DNA of 64,000 nt from Stenotrophomonas sp. SY1 (lineage in GTDB: Bacteria > Pseudomonadota > Gammaproteobacteria > Xanthomonadales > Xanthomonadaceae). A program made the position numbers and the translations under genes. The DNA is taken from the NCBI RefSeq assembly GCF_021202945.1, contig NZ_JAJOYR010000001.1:434001-498000 (forward strand). The letters run 5' to 3'. Shown in pieces: positions 24,687-34,475 of the stretch (positions are counted from its first letter, which is position 1; each line of letters begins with the position of its first letter). The notes beneath the pieces were generated by a model. The model was not told the DNA's origin. It ran no database searches and saw only the letters and a list, made by a program, of their open reading frames with translations.

Positions 24687-25118
24687 TCACGCCGCAATCG
24701 GCGTATTGGGCGGCGACGATGGGGTGTTGCCGTTGTCGTCCGGATGATCGTCGTCATTGTCAGCGCCATCACGCCAGCGCCAGTCGGCCAGGGTCAACGG
24801 CTGCATGCCGTGGGCGATGCGCGCCCGATCACACTGCGAACTGGCCTTGCCGTATTCCCACGAGGCATCCACCTCGCGGCACACGCTGGGCCGGTTGGGG
24901 TGGATGGTGCAGCGTGAGTACACGCCGATTTCCGAATCCAGCGCCACGCAGCGGATCGGGTCCGAATAGGTGCCCTGCATGCACAGCCGGTGAGGGTCCA
25001 GGCGCTGAGTAAGCTGGTGGGGTACGCCGCCTTCGGTCACTTCGTCCGATTCCATCCAATGGAAGGCAACGCGGTACTGGGTGCAGCAGGCACCACACGT
25101 GAGGCAGGGATGGGGCAT
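24687..25118 (-). CDS. YkgJ-type cysteine-cluster protein (UPF0153)
   Basis: A 143-residue protein beginning MPHPCLTCGACCTQYRVAF, with later Cys residues in LCMQG, IRCVALDSE, YSRCTIHPNRPSVCREV and SQCDRA. This CxxCxxCC..C...C pattern is the UPF0153/YkgJ cluster thought to bind zinc or an Fe-S cluster. The Asp/Asn-rich tail (DNDDDHPDDNGN) is low complexity. It is transcribed against the ole genes and wedged between oleB and oleC. It could be involved in the ole pathway only by position; no functional link is known. Confidence 0.85.
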   Translation of the reverse strand: MPHPCLTCGACCTQYRVAFHWMESDEVTEGGVPHQLTQRLDPHRLCMQGTYSDPIRCVALDSEIGVYSRCTIHPNRPSVCREVDASWEYGKASSQCDRARIAHGMQPLTLADWRWRDGADNDDDHPDDNGNTPSSPPNTPIAA

Positions 25119-25222
25119 GGGGCACCGGCCTTGGGGCGGCGATTAGGACGGAAGGAAGGCGGCAGATTTTCCATGCTGCCGGCCCGCGCGCAAGAAATTT
25201 CTGCAGCGGCGACAATAGAAAC

Positions 25223-26881
25223 ATGAACAAACCCTGCAATATCGCCGCACGTTTGCCGGAACTGGCCCGTGAACGCCCCGACCAGATCGCCATCCGCTGC
25301 CCGGGCAAGCCCGCTGCCAGCGGGATGGCGGCCTACGACGTCAGCCTTGATTACCGCAGCCTGGACGCGCGCAGCGATGCGATCGCCGCCGGCCTGTCGG
25401 CTTATGGCATCGGCCGTGGCGTGCGCGCGGTGGTGATGGTGCGTCCGGGGCCTGAGTTCTTCCTGCTGATGTTTGCCCTGTTCAAGATCGGCGCGGTGCC
25501 GGTGCTGGTGGACCCGGGCATCGACAAGCGCGCGCTGCGCCAATGCCTGGATGAGGCGCAGGCGCAGGCGTTCATCGGCATCCCGCTGGCGCACGTGGCG
25601 CGGTTGCTGCTGCGTTGGGCGGGTTCGGCCACGCGGCTGGTCACGGTCGGCCAGCGTTGGGGCTGGGGTGGCACCACGCTGGCCCGGCTGGAGGCTGCCG
25701 GCGCCGGCAAGGGCAGCCAGCTGGCCGACACGGCTGGCGATGATGTGGCGGCGATCCTGTTCACCAGCGGCTCCACCGGCGTGCCCAAGGGCGTGGTCTA
25801 TCGCCACCGGCATTTCGTCGGCCAGGTGGAATTGCTGCGCAATGCGTTCGGCATGCTGCCCGGTGGCGTGGACCTGCCGACCTTCCCGCCATTCGCGTTG
25901 TTCGACCCGGCGCTGGGGCTGACCTCGGTGATCCCGGACATGGACCCGACCCGGCCCGGCAGTGCCGACCCGCGCAAGCTGCACGACGCGATTGCACGGT
26001 TCGGCGTGACCCAGCTGTTTGGCTCGCCGGCGCTGATGCGGGTACTGGCCGACCACGGGCAACCCTTGCCGACGGTGACGCGCGCGACGTCCGCCGGCGC
26101 GCCGGTACCGCCGGACACGGTGGCCAAGATCCGCGCGCTGCTGCCGGCACATGCACAGTTCTGGACGCCCTACGGCGCCACCGAATGCCTGCCGGTGGCG
26201 GTGATAGAAGGCGGCGAACTGCAGGACACGCGCGTGGCGACCGAGCAGGGCGCCGGCACCTGTGTCGGCAGCGTGGTGCCGCCGAACGAAGTTCGCATCA
26301 TCGCCATCACCGACGCGCCGATTGCCGACTGGAGCGACGTACGCGAATTACCGGTTGGCGAGGTGGGCGAGATCACCGTGATCGGCCCGACCACCACTGA
26401 CAGTTACTTCAACCGTCCGCAGGCCACCGCTGCGGCCAAGATCCGCGAAGTGCTGGCCGATGGCAGCGAGCGCATCGTGCATCGCATGGGTGATGTGGGC
26501 TGGTTCGACGGCGACGGCCGTCTGTGGTTCTGCGGTCGCAAGACCCAGCGTGTGGAAACCGCCAGCGGCCCGCTGTACACCGAGCAGGTCGAGCCGGTGT
26601 TCAACACCGTTGCCGGCGTGCGTCGCACCGCGTTGGTGGGCGTGGGCGCGCTGGGAAGTCAGTTGCCGGTGTTGTGCTACGAACTGCTGCCTGGTGCCGA
26701 TGCCGGCGTGGTGGAACCGCAGCTGCGCGCATTGGCGGCAGCGCAACCGAAGCTGGCAGGTATTGGTCATTTCCTGCGACATGACGGGTTCCCCGTGGAT
26801 ATCCGCCACAACGCCAAGATCGGCCGCGAGAAGCTGGCGGTGTGGGCGGCGTCGTTGATTGCCGGGAAGGCCAAGCGCTAG
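25223..26881 (+). CDS. oleC: OleC, beta-lactone synthetase (AMP-forming)
   Basis: A 552-residue adenylate-forming enzyme that turns the 2-alkyl-3-hydroxyacid into a beta-lactone using ATP. Motifs: phosphate loop ILFTSGSTGVPKGVVYRH, FDPALGLTSVIPDMDPTRPG, the adenine site FWTPYGATECLP, and the C-terminal RMGDVGWFDGDGRLWFCGRKTQRVET. The sequence matches OleC of Stenotrophomonas/Xanthomonas, including the start MNKPCNIAARLPELARERPDQ. It is separated from oleD by a DUF559 gene and repeat elements. Confidence 0.96.
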   Translation: MNKPCNIAARLPELARERPDQIAIRCPGKPAASGMAAYDVSLDYRSLDARSDAIAAGLSAYGIGRGVRAVVMVRPGPEFFLLMFALFKIGAVPVLVDPGIDKRALRQCLDEAQAQAFIGIPLAHVARLLLRWAGSATRLVTVGQRWGWGGTTLARLEAAGAGKGSQLADTAGDDVAAILFTSGSTGVPKGVVYRHRHFVGQVELLRNAFGMLPGGVDLPTFPPFALFDPALGLTSVIPDMDPTRPGSADPRKLHDAIARFGVTQLFGSPALMRVLADHGQPLPTVTRATSAGAPVPPDTVAKIRALLPAHAQFWTPYGATECLPVAVIEGGELQDTRVATEQGAGTCVGSVVPPNEVRIIAITDAPIADWSDVRELPVGEVGEITVIGPTTTDSYFNRPQATAAAKIREVLADGSERIVHRMGDVGWFDGDGRLWFCGRKTQRVETASGPLYTEQVEPVFNTVAGVRRTALVGVGALGSQLPVLCYELLPGADAGVVEPQLRALAAAQPKLAGIGHFLRHDGFPVDIRHNAKIGREKLAVWAASLIAGKAKR

Positions 26882-26890
26882 AGGCAGGGG

Positions 26891-27030
26891 CACCCCTCCC
26901 CAACCCTCCCCTTGGCCTTCGGCCAAAGGGAGGAGGCAGTGCGCGTGCGCGATGGGTTGGCCGAAGCGGGCATTGCCGCTCTTGCTCCCTCCCTTGCGCC
27001 GAAGGCGGAGGGGAGGGTTGGGGAGGGGTG
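26891..27030. repeat. Left 140-bp composite repeat flanking the DUF559 gene
   Basis: An inverted pair of CCCCTCCCCAACCCTCCCC arms surrounds a spacer with GCAGTGCGCGTGCGCGATGG and TTGGCCGAAG. It is nearly identical, in the same orientation, to the element at 27507-27643 on the far side of the DUF559 gene. Confidence 0.9.
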
Positions 27031-27049
27031 CTCTGGCTCTGGCTTTGCT

Positions 27050-27385
27050 CTACCCCATCAACACCCGCAGAACATCCTCCAGCACATCCGAGGTCTGCTT
27101 CAGCACCGCATCATTCCAATAGCGCAGCACGCGATAGCCTGATGCTTCCAACACCTGGCTGCGTTGCTGGTCATAGCGCGCGTGCTCAAGGTGCTGCCCA
27201 CCATCCAGCTCGATGACCAGGCTCCGTTCCAGGCAGACGAAATCCACGATATATCCGGCCAATGGAACCTGTCGGCGGAAACGGTAGCCCGCCAGTTGCC
27301 GTCGGCGCAGGAACTGCCACAGCCGGGCTTCGGCATCGGTGGGATTGTTGCGCAACCTGCGTGCACGCCTGCGCATCCGATCCAT
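27050..27385 (-). CDS. DUF559 (Vsr/endonuclease-like fold) protein
   Basis: A 111-residue protein of the DUF559 family, which has the very-short-patch-repair endonuclease fold. Features: [41 protein letters not shown] (the D of the nuclease core), [20 protein letters not shown] (ELDGxxH) and VLRYWNDAV. The acidic and His residues of a PD-(D/E)xK-type centre are intact. The start at 27385 fits the family; an in-frame ATG at 27430 is less likely. It interrupts oleC-oleD on the opposite strand and is bracketed by two near-identical 140-bp repeats, which suggests insertion as a unit. Confidence 0.85.
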   Translation of the reverse strand: MDRMRRRARRLRNNPTDAEARLWQFLRRRQLAGYRFRRQVPLAGYIVDFVCLERSLVIELDGGQHLEHARYDQQRSQVLEASGYRVLRYWNDAVLKQTSDVLEDVLRVLMG

Positions 27386-27506
27386 GCTGCCCCTGCACTT
27401 TCCGTTGAACACAGAGCAGAAGCTGGCCATGGCTGGTCTGTGCCGCCATCAGGAAGGTGTCGGTTCGGGCGGTCAGGGAGCGCTCTTTTGCATTGCGCGA
27501 AGAACA

Positions 27507-27643
27507 ACCCCTCCCCAACCCTCCCCTCCGCCTTTGGCGCAAGGAGGGGGCAGTGCGCGTGCGCGATGGGTTGGCCGAAGCCGGCATTGCTGCTCTTGCC
27601 CCCTCCCTTGCGCCAAAGGCGGAGGGGAGGGTTGGGGAGGGGT
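27507..27643. repeat. Right 137-bp composite repeat flanking the DUF559 gene
   Basis: Same organisation and orientation as 26891-27030, including the shared interior GCAGTGCGCGTGCGCGATGG; differences are a few substitutions and small indels. It ends about 100 bases before oleD. The bases 27386-27506 between the DUF559 start and this repeat hold no other gene. Confidence 0.9.
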
Positions 27644-27743
27644 AACTTTCCGCCAGATGCCAAAAGCCTCTCCCTGCCGCGTGCTGCGATACTTATGCCC
27701 GGAAGCGCTGGCAGCACGGCCGGCAACAGAGGCGATGGAGCAG

Positions 27744-28742
27744 ATGAAGATTCTTGTCACCGGTGGCGGTGGTTTCCTCGGGCAGGCGTTGTGCCGCGGT
27801 CTGCGCGCGCGCGGGCATGAGGTGCTGAGTTTCAATCGCGGCCACTATCCGGAACTGCAGGCATTGGGTGTGGGCCAGATACGCGGTGATCTGGCCGATG
27901 CCAATGCCGTGCAGCACGCCGCGGCCGGCATGGATGCGGTGTTCCACAATGCCGCCAAGGCCGGCGCATGGGGCAGCTATGACAGCTATTTCCAGGCCAA
28001 CGTGGTCGGTACCCGCAACGTGCTGGCCGCGTGCCGGGCGCATGGCATCGGTCGCCTGGTCTATACGTCCACGCCCAGCGTGACCCACCGTGCCACGCAC
28101 CCGGTGGAAGGGCTGGGCGCCGACGAAGTGCCGTACGGCGAGGACTTCCAGGCACCGTATGCAGCCACCAAGACCATCGCCGAGCAGGAAGTGCTGGCCG
28201 CCAATGGCGCCGAGCTGGCAACCGTGGCGCTGCGGCCGCGGCTGATCTGGGGGCCTGGGGACAACCAGTTGGTGCCACGGCTGGCGCAGCGGGCGCGGGC
28301 CGGGCGTCTGCGCTTTGTCGGCGATGGCAGCAACAAGGTGGATACCACCTACATTGACAATGCCGCACAGGCGCATTTCGATGCGTTCGACCATCTGGTG
28401 GTGGGCGCGGCCTGCGCCGGCAAGGCGTATTTCATTTCCAACGGCGAGCCTCTGGAAATGCGTGTGCTGCTCAACAAGCTGCTCGAAGCCGTGGGCGCGC
28501 CGGCTGTGCACAAGTCGATCTCGTTCAAGACGGCGTACCGCATCGGTGCGGTGAGCGAAAAGCTGTGGCCGCTGTTGCGTCTGTCCGGCGAGCCGCCGAT
28601 GACGCGCTTTCTTGCCGAACAGTTGTGTACGCCGCATTGGTATTCGATGGAGCCGGCGCGCCGGGATTTCGGTTATGTGCCTGCGGTGTCGATCGAAGAG
28701 GGATTGAGGCGGTTGCGCGAAAGCGTTGTGAACAAGGGCTAG
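27744..28742 (+). CDS. oleD: OleD, 2-alkyl-3-oxoalkanoate reductase
   Basis: A 332-residue short-chain/extended dehydrogenase that reduces the OleA product with NADPH to a 2-alkyl-3-hydroxyacid for OleC. The cofactor loop is [16 protein letters not shown], with HNAAKAG, a catalytic Ser/Thr region [12 protein letters not shown] and the YxxxK motif in [13 protein letters not shown]. The start at 27744 is preferred over ATG 27735 because AGAGG lies at a workable distance and homologues begin MKILVTG. It is the last ole gene, cut off from oleC by the DUF559 insertion, so it probably has its own promoter. Confidence 0.95.
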   Translation: MKILVTGGGGFLGQALCRGLRARGHEVLSFNRGHYPELQALGVGQIRGDLADANAVQHAAAGMDAVFHNAAKAGAWGSYDSYFQANVVGTRNVLAACRAHGIGRLVYTSTPSVTHRATHPVEGLGADEVPYGEDFQAPYAATKTIAEQEVLAANGAELATVALRPRLIWGPGDNQLVPRLAQRARAGRLRFVGDGSNKVDTTYIDNAAQAHFDAFDHLVVGAACAGKAYFISNGEPLEMRVLLNKLLEAVGAPAVHKSISFKTAYRIGAVSEKLWPLLRLSGEPPMTRFLAEQLCTPHWYSMEPARRDFGYVPAVSIEEGLRRLRESVVNKG

Positions 28743-28755
28743 AAGCCAAGGCCGG

Positions 28756-28862
28756 CCCTCACCCCAACCCCTCTCCCGCTGGCGGGAGAGGGGCTAGCTC
28801 GCTGTGAGCTGACGCACTGCGAGTCTCTCTCCCGTACACCGGAGAGAGGCTGGGCTGAGGGC
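28756..28862. repeat. Two palindromic repeats downstream of oleD
   Basis: CCCTCACCCCAACCCCTCTCCCG-CTGG-CGGGAGAGGGG (28756-28793) and CTCTCTCCCG-TACA-CCGGAGAGAG (28825-28848) followed by GCTGGGCTGAGGGC. The first probably terminates the oleD transcript. Confidence 0.8.
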
Positions 28863-28964
28863 AGCTTCCAGGCACTTGCATGCGTATTCATCACGCATCA
28901 TCACCACATGGAAACCCGCCTTGGTGCAGTCTTGCTGTCACGTTCAGCTGATGTGGAGGGCACC

Positions 28965-29120
28965 ATGCTGCATTACGCAGTGATTTTCTTCGTCATCGCC
29001 ATCATCGCAGCGCTGCTGGGGTTCAGCGGCATCGCGGGTGCGGCGAGCAACATCGCCTGGATTCTGTTTGTCGTATTCCTGATCCTGGCCGTGGTCTCGC
29101 TGTTCCGGAAGAAAGGCTAG
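28965..29120 (+). CDS. DUF1328/UPF0391 small membrane protein (YtjA-like)
   Basis: A 51-residue protein: [47 protein letters not shown] and the terminal RKKG. Two hydrophobic helices separated by [10 protein letters not shown] are the UPF0391 signature. Members sit in the inner membrane and are often stress-induced in other bacteria; the function is unknown. The start is fixed by GGAGGG six bases upstream. A strong terminator hairpin follows. Confidence 0.9.
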   Translation: MLHYAVIFFVIAIIAALLGFSGIAGAASNIAWILFVVFLILAVVSLFRKKG

Positions 29121-29138
29121 GCCGCAGCAGAACGCAAC

Positions 29139-29166
29139 GGCCCGCCCGGGTTTCCCCGGGCGGGCC
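29139..29166. terminator. Strong hairpin between the DUF1328 and ddl genes
   Basis: A perfect 12-bp stem GGCCCGCCCGGG with a TTTC loop. The two genes converge here, so it can serve both; a weak T-rich stretch follows on the plus strand. Confidence 0.85.
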
Positions 29167-29198
29167 GTCGTTGTGTCATCCGCAGGGTGGTGGTGCGG

Positions 29199-30299
29199 TC
29201 AGGCGGAGGTGATCGAGCTACGCAGCGCCTTGTCGGCAGCGTGGCGTTCCAGCGCCAGTTCGATCAGGCGCGTGATCAGTGCGGTGTAGTCCAGGCCGGT
29301 GGCGCCCCACAGCTTGGGGTACATGCTGATCTTGGTGAAGCCGGGCAGGGTGTTCAGCTCGTTGATGACCACCTCGCCGGCCTCGGTGAGGAACACATCC
29401 ACGCGCGCCATGCCGATGCAGTCCAGCGCCTGGTAGGCACGCGCGGCGATCTGGCGGATGCGCTCCTGCGCATCGGCCGGGATGTCGGCCGGGATCACGG
29501 TTTCCGCGCCGCTGGCGCTGATGTACTTGGTGTCATAGGCGTAGAAGTCGTCATGCACCACCACTTCGCCGCAGACGCTGGCCTCGGGGATCTCATTGCC
29601 CAGCACCGCGCATTCGATCTCGCGGCCGCTGATGGCCGATTCCACCAGCACCTTGTGGTCGAACGACAGCGCCAGCGCGATCGCGGTGTCGTACTCGGCA
29701 GCATTGCGTACCTTGCTCACGCCGACCGACGAGCCCTGGTTGGCCGGCTTCACGAACAGCGGCAGGCCGAGCTGGGCGACCAATGCGTCGTAGCCGGTGC
29801 TGGCGGCGCTGATGCGGTTCAGGCAGACGAATGGCGCCACCGCCAGGCCGGCATCGCGCAACAGGCGCTTGGCCACGTCCTTGTCCATCGCCGCGGCCGA
29901 GCCGAGCACGCCGGGGCCGGCGAAGGGCAGGTTCAAGGTGCGCAGCAGGCCCTGCAGGGTACCGTCTTCGCCCAGCGTGCCGTGCACGATCGGGAACACC
30001 ACGTCGATCTGCGGCACGTTGCTGCCGTCGGCGGCAACCAGCTGACCACGTTCGGCACCGGGCACCACCGACAGCACCGGGCCGGCGGTGTTCAGTGCGA
30101 TGCGCTTGGGGTCATCGGCGTTGAGCAGGAAGCTGGCCGGATCGCACAGGTGCCACAGGCCCTGCTTGTCCACGCCGATCAGGCTGACGTCGAACCGGTC
30201 CTTGTCCAGGGCGTCGAGGATGTTCTTCGCCGACTGCAGCGAGACCTCGTGCTCGGCCGAACGACCGCCGAAGATGATGCCAACCCGGGTCTTGCTCAT
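29199..30299 (-). CDS. ddl: D-alanine--D-alanine ligase
   Basis: A 366-residue ATP-grasp ligase that makes the D-Ala-D-Ala dipeptide for peptidoglycan. Motifs: [16 protein letters not shown] (N-terminal Ddl signature), [34 protein letters not shown], and the metal/ATP site [25 protein letters not shown]. It is the longer type (DdlA-like, 366 residues) and is outside the mur/fts cluster, so a second ddl within that cluster is likely elsewhere. It ends close to a bidirectional terminator and starts divergently from ubiJ. Confidence 0.95.
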   Translation of the reverse strand: MSKTRVGIIFGGRSAEHEVSLQSAKNILDALDKDRFDVSLIGVDKQGLWHLCDPASFLLNADDPKRIALNTAGPVLSVVPGAERGQLVAADGSNVPQIDVVFPIVHGTLGEDGTLQGLLRTLNLPFAGPGVLGSAAAMDKDVAKRLLRDAGLAVAPFVCLNRISAASTGYDALVAQLGLPLFVKPANQGSSVGVSKVRNAAEYDTAIALALSFDHKVLVESAISGREIECAVLGNEIPEASVCGEVVVHDDFYAYDTKYISASGAETVIPADIPADAQERIRQIAARAYQALDCIGMARVDVFLTEAGEVVINELNTLPGFTKISMYPKLWGATGLDYTALITRLIELALERHAADKALRSSITSA

Positions 30300-30528
30300 T
30301 GCCTGTGTGCTCCTGCTGCTGTGCTTGGGGTGGGCATAGCATGAAGCAGGAAATGGGCGATGGGGAACAGGCAACGAACCGATGTTTGGGATGCAGCCAT
30401 GTGAACGCGCTGCCCGCCGAAAGACGGGGCGCCGACGCAGCGCCCTGCGCCCGTGGCATATCGGCATGGATGAACCTCCCGTCTGCGGTTCCTCATTCCC
30501 GATTCCCCGCTTAGGTAGAATGCCCCGC

Positions 30529-31182
30529 ATGTCTCCATCCCCCTTCAATGTCATCAAGCCGCTGGCCGGGCGTGCGCTGGAAGTGGCGCTCAACCGCGCG
30601 CTGGCGCTGGACCCGGATACCCGCACCGCACTTGCCTCGCTCGATGGCCAGCGCATCGTCCTGGCCCTGGAATCGCCCGCACTGGCGATGCAGATCGGGG
30701 TCAGCGGCCAGCGTTTGACCGTCGGCCCGGTTGATCCGTCGCTGGAACCCGACCTGGCGGTGCGCAGCACCACGCTGGGCGGGGTGCTGGCGCAGTTGCC
30801 GTTCATGGCCAATGCGCGGCGCGGCAACAGCGCGCCGGCCGGCAGGGTCAAGGTCTCCGGTGATGCGGAACTGGCGCGTCGCCTGCAGCAGCTGGCCGCC
30901 CGTTTCGATCCGGACTGGCAGCAGCCCTTCGTCAAGGCCTTCGGCGAGGTGCTGGGCGTGCAGATCGCGCAGACCCTGCGCGCGGCGCTGGCCCAGGCGC
31001 GACGCAGCGCGAAGGATCTGGCCGAAAGCGCCGCCGAATACGTCACCGAGGAATCGCGCGATGTGGTCGCGCGTGCGGAACTGGATGCGTTCCACGATGA
31101 CGTGGATGTGATCCGTGATGATGTTGAACGACTGGCCGTGCGCGTGTCGCGGCTGCGTCAGCGCACTGGAGGTGCGGCATGA
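30529..31182 (+). CDS. ubiJ: UbiJ-like SCP2-domain ubiquinone biosynthesis accessory protein
   Basis: A 217-residue protein with an SCP2-type lipid-binding domain ([23 protein letters not shown], then [42 protein letters not shown]) and a C-terminal coiled coil ([20 protein letters not shown]). This matches UbiJ, which scaffolds the late ubiquinone biosynthetic complex. The identification is reinforced by a four-base overlap with ubiB. ATG 30529 is chosen, ATG 30520 being possible. In many bacteria ubiE lies alongside; it is not present here. Confidence 0.88.
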   Translation: MSPSPFNVIKPLAGRALEVALNRALALDPDTRTALASLDGQRIVLALESPALAMQIGVSGQRLTVGPVDPSLEPDLAVRSTTLGGVLAQLPFMANARRGNSAPAGRVKVSGDAELARRLQQLAARFDPDWQQPFVKAFGEVLGVQIAQTLRAALAQARRSAKDLAESAAEYVTEESRDVVARAELDAFHDDVDVIRDDVERLAVRVSRLRQRTGGAA

Positions 31183-32846
31183 AGGCAACCCGCGCCATGT
31201 TCCGCGCCAGCCGCATCGGCCGGGTGATCCTGCGCTACCGCCTGGACGACCTGCTTGATGGCACGCCGATGGAGCGCTGGCTGCGTCTGGCCAAGCCGTT
31301 CGTGCCGCGCGCCAGTGCCAGCATCGCTTCGCAATCGCGCGGTGCGCGCCTGCGCCTGGCATTGCAGGAGTTGGGTCCGATCTTCGTCAAGTTCGGGCAG
31401 ATCCTGTCCACCCGCCGCGACCTGGTGCCGCCCGATGTCGCCGCCGAACTGACCCTGCTGCAGGACCGGGTCAAGCCGTTCGACGGCGAACGCGCGCTGC
31501 AGATCGTCGAGCAGGCGCTGGGCCTGCCGATCACCGAAGCGTTTGCCAGCTTCGACACCGCGCCACTGGCGTCGGCCTCGATCGCCCAGGTACATGCCGC
31601 GACGCTGGACGATGGCCGCCAGGTGGTGGTCAAGGTGCTGCGCCCGGATATCGAAAAGCAGATCGACGGTGACATCGCGCTGCTGAAGTCGCTGGCCATG
31701 CTGGTCGAGCGCACCCACCCGCGTGCGGACAAGATCCGCCCGCGCGAAGTGGTGGCCGAAATCGAAACCACCCTGGCCGCCGAGCTGGACCTGCAACGCG
31801 AAGGTGCCAACGCCAGCGTGCTGCGCCGCTTCTGGCAGGACTCCGACGATCTGTATGTGCCGGAAGTGATCTGGAGCCACACCGCCGAGCGCGCGCTGAC
31901 GCTGGAGCGGGTGTGGGGCATTCCGTCGGATGACATCGCCGCACTGGACAAGGCCGGGATCGATCGCAAAGCGCTCGCCGCCAAGGGCGTGCGCGTGTTC
32001 TACACGCAGGTGTTCCGCGACAACTTCTTTCATGCCGATGCGCACGCCGGCAACATCTGGGTGGATATCGACCCGGCACGGCGCGCCAACCCGCGCTTCA
32101 TCGCACTGGACTTCGGCATCATGGGCCAGCTTTCGGAGGAGGATCAGTATTACCTCGCCGAAAACTTCATGGCCATCTTCAACCGCGACTACCGTCGCAT
32201 CGCCGAGCTGCACCTGCAGGCCCAGTGGATGCCGGCCACGGTGCGCATCGACGAGCTGGAAGCGGCGGTGCGCGCGGTGTGCGAGCCGTACTTCACCCGG
32301 CCGCTGTCGCAGATTTCGCTGGCCGAAGTGCTGATGAAACTGTTCCGCACCGCGCAGCGCTACCAGCTGACCTTGCAGCCGCAGTTGATCCTGTTGCAGA
32401 AGACCCTGCTCAACATTGAAGGCGTTGGCCGCCAGCTCGACCCGCAGCTGGATATCTGGGAGGTGGCCAAGCCGGTGCTTGAACGCATCCTGCGCGAGCG
32501 CTACAGCCCGCGTCGTGCATTGAAGGAGCTGCGCAAGCGCCTGCCGGAGATCATGACCCAGGCCCCGGACATGCCGGCGCTGCTGCACAGCTGGCTGCGT
32601 CAGCAGGTCGAAGGCAAGCACGAACTGGCGATGCGTTCGCAGGACATCATCAATCTGGACTTGACGCTCAAGCGCATGCAACGGCGCGTGGTCACCGCCG
32701 TGACCGGCGTTGGCCTGGTGGTGGTGTCGGCGCTGCTGTACGGCCTGCAGGCCGGTGGCCCGCAGTTCGCGTCGATGCCGTTGTGGTCGTGGATCACTGG
32801 TGGCGTGGGCGTGCTGGCGCTGGCTTCGGCCTGGTTGCGTCGATGA
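31179..32846 (+). CDS. ubiB: UbiB, ubiquinone biosynthesis ABC1/kinase-like protein
   Basis: A 555-residue atypical kinase needed for coenzyme Q synthesis. The ABC1-specific KxGQ motif occurs as [16 protein letters not shown], followed by the Ala-rich loop [19 protein letters not shown], the catalytic [13 protein letters not shown] and the metal-binding [10 protein letters not shown]. Two C-terminal hydrophobic helices (about residues 498-550) anchor it in the membrane. Its ATG overlaps the ubiJ stop and its stop overlaps the truC start. Confidence 0.95.
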   Translation: MKATRAMFRASRIGRVILRYRLDDLLDGTPMERWLRLAKPFVPRASASIASQSRGARLRLALQELGPIFVKFGQILSTRRDLVPPDVAAELTLLQDRVKPFDGERALQIVEQALGLPITEAFASFDTAPLASASIAQVHAATLDDGRQVVVKVLRPDIEKQIDGDIALLKSLAMLVERTHPRADKIRPREVVAEIETTLAAELDLQREGANASVLRRFWQDSDDLYVPEVIWSHTAERALTLERVWGIPSDDIAALDKAGIDRKALAAKGVRVFYTQVFRDNFFHADAHAGNIWVDIDPARRANPRFIALDFGIMGQLSEEDQYYLAENFMAIFNRDYRRIAELHLQAQWMPATVRIDELEAAVRAVCEPYFTRPLSQISLAEVLMKLFRTAQRYQLTLQPQLILLQKTLLNIEGVGRQLDPQLDIWEVAKPVLERILRERYSPRRALKELRKRLPEIMTQAPDMPALLHSWLRQQVEGKHELAMRSQDIINLDLTLKRMQRRVVTAVTGVGLVVVSALLYGLQAGGPQFASMPLWSWITGGVGVLALASAWLRR

Positions 32847-33583
32847 GCGAGGCGTTGGAAACCGAAGAAGCGGCTGTCGTATTCGAGCCGTTGCCGTTGT
32901 TGTACGAAGACCAGTGGCTGGCGGTGGTCAACAAGCCGGCTGGCCTGATGGTCCATGACAGCAAGCTGGCGCGTGGCGAGGATGACTTCCTGGCCGACCG
33001 GCTGCGCGAGCAGCTGGGCAAGCCGATCTTCCTGGTGCACCGGCTGGACCGTGCCACCAGCGGCTGCCTGTTGCTGGCCTTCGATCGTGAAACGGCCAGT
33101 GCGCTGGGCAAGGCGCTGATGGGCGGCGAGGTGAGCAAGGATTACCTGGCCGTGTGCCGTGGCTGGCCGGCCGAAGATGCGTTCACGGTCGATCACGATC
33201 TGGACGGTGGCCCCGGCAAGCCGGTCAAGAAGCAGGCCATCACCCATTTCCAGAAGTTGCTGACGGGTGAATTGCCGATTCCTTCAAATGGTTTCCCGAC
33301 GTCGCGTTATGCGCTGCTGCGTTGTCAGCCGCAGACTGGGCGGTTCCGGCAGATCCGCCGCCATCTGAAGCATCTGTTCCACCATCTGATCGGCGATACC
33401 AGCCACGGCGATGGGCGGCACAACCGAACCTTCCGCATGCAGGGCGTGCACCGCATGCTGCTGCACGCCGAGCGCCTGGCGTTCCCGCATCCGCACGAAG
33501 GTGGTCGGGTGGACGTGCGCGCACCGCTGGATCGCGAGTTCCAGAAGGCGATGGATCTGTTCGGGTGGGTTCTGGCTGAGTGA
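32843..33583 (+). CDS. truC: TruC-type tRNA pseudouridine synthase
   Basis: A 246-residue RluA-family pseudouridine synthase. It has [20 protein letters not shown], the catalytic Asp motif [38 protein letters not shown] and [13 protein letters not shown]. The length and lack of an S4 domain fit TruC (U65 of tRNA-Ile/Asp) rather than RluC/D. The start at 32843 overlaps the ubiB stop. It is the last gene of the ubiJ-ubiB-truC run. Confidence 0.88.
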   Translation: MSEALETEEAAVVFEPLPLLYEDQWLAVVNKPAGLMVHDSKLARGEDDFLADRLREQLGKPIFLVHRLDRATSGCLLLAFDRETASALGKALMGGEVSKDYLAVCRGWPAEDAFTVDHDLDGGPGKPVKKQAITHFQKLLTGELPIPSNGFPTSRYALLRCQPQTGRFRQIRRHLKHLFHHLIGDTSHGDGRHNRTFRMQGVHRMLLHAERLAFPHPHEGGRVDVRAPLDREFQKAMDLFGWVLAE

Positions 33584-33950
33584 GTTGAGGGCAACGGCAC
33601 AAGCCGAAGCAACGGCTGCCCTCACCCCTACCCCTCTCCCGTAAACGGGAGAGGGGAAAAGCAGCAGCAAACGCAGCAGCAAGAGCAGCAGCAAGAGCAG
33701 CAGCAAGAGCAGCAGCAAGAGCAGCAGCAAGAGCAGCAGCAAGAGCAAAAAAGCCGCAGCACGGCAGCGGCGATCATGCGCGCTGTGGCTGTGGCCTTGG
33801 TTGTGACCTCGGCTTTGGTTGTAGTTGTAGCCGTAGCCGAGGCCGAGCTGCTGTTGCCGTTGCTGTTGCACTTACTCCTCTCCCGTTTACGGGAGAGGAT
33901 GCCGAAGGCAGGTGGGGGCAGCCGTTGCTTCGGCTTCTGCTGCTCTCAAC
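33584..33950. repeat. Gene-free spacer with hairpins and a 12-bp tandem array
   Basis: A CCCCTCTCCCG-TAAA-CGGGAGAGGGG hairpin (about 33630-33656) is followed by seven copies (six perfect) of GCAGCAGCAAGA at 33661-33744. Degenerate GTTGTAG/GCCGTAGCC units follow to about 33870, then a second hairpin CTCTCCCG-TTTA-CGGGAGAG (about 33878-33898). Frames through it are simple Leu-, Ser- or Val-rich runs and are not regarded as genes. Confidence 0.8.
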
Positions 33951-34475
33951 TCACTCCTGCTTTTCGTTGACGATCTGCTCCAGGTCTTTCTGCAGATCCG
34001 CGAGCAAGGGATTCATCTTCTGCTGGATGGCCACCATCAGGTTCTGCATCAGCGCCGGCGTCTTGTCGAGCAGGCTCTGCCCGGCCGGGCTCTCGTAGAA
34101 CTCGGCCATCGCAAGCACGTCCTCCTTCGAGAACGACTGCTTGTACAGGTCCACGTACATCGGTCGCAGCTGCGACCAGGACAGTGCCTCGCGCAGGGTC
34201 TGTGACGTGCGTTGCTGGATGCGCTGCACGCGTTCCTTCTGCGCGGCGCTCAGGCTCGAATCCTGGGCCAGCTTGGCGAACTGCTGCTGCTGCATCGCTT
34301 CCATCTGCGGCAGCATCGCGTCGAGCATGCTTTGCGCGCGCGAGGCGGCGAGCAGGCGGTTGATGTCGCTGTCCGTGGGCGGTGCGGCCAGCGCCGGGGT
34401 GAGCGTCGCCGCGCATAGCGCAGCGGCCAGCAACAGCCGCGAAAGCTGGCGATGGACGGGGCGGGCATGGGGCAT
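33951..34475 (-). CDS. DUF2059 exported protein
   Basis: A 174-residue protein with a signal peptide (LSRLLLAAALCAATLTPALA, cleavage after ALA) and a helical mature domain: DINRLLAASRAQSMLDAMLPQM, QQQFAKLAQDSSL, then MYVDLYKQSFSKEDVLAMAEFYESPAGQSLLDKTPALMQNLM. The FSxEDVxAMxxFYxSPxGxxxLxK motif defines DUF2059. The function is unknown. The start at 34475 has AGGAAC upstream. It is divergent from the HEAT/GT2 operon, sharing a 305-base upstream region. Confidence 0.88.
   Translation of the reverse strand: MPHARPVHRQLSRLLLAAALCAATLTPALAAPPTDSDINRLLAASRAQSMLDAMLPQMEAMQQQQFAKLAQDSSLSAAQKERVQRIQQRTSQTLREALSWSQLRPMYVDLYKQSFSKEDVLAMAEFYESPAGQSLLDKTPALMQNLMVAIQQKMNPLLADLQKDLEQIVNEKQE

Noticed and set aside
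27510..27643. Insertion sequence flanking the DUF559 gene
   Set aside because: The repeats contain no transposase frame, and no short target-site duplication could be recognised; they are intergenic palindromic elements.
33661..33744. Possible CRISPR-like array
   Set aside because: The 12-bp units are contiguous with no spacers, and there are no cas genes.
33284..33871. Frame encoding about 25 consecutive leucines
   Set aside because: The Leu run is simply the GCAGCAGCAAGA array read on the minus strand, and the remainder overlaps truC antisense; no start signal or family.
33776..33970. Short hydrophobic 64-codon frame that looks like a membrane peptide
   Set aside because: It consists of degenerate GTTGTAG-type repeats running into a palindromic repeat and has no ribosome-binding site.
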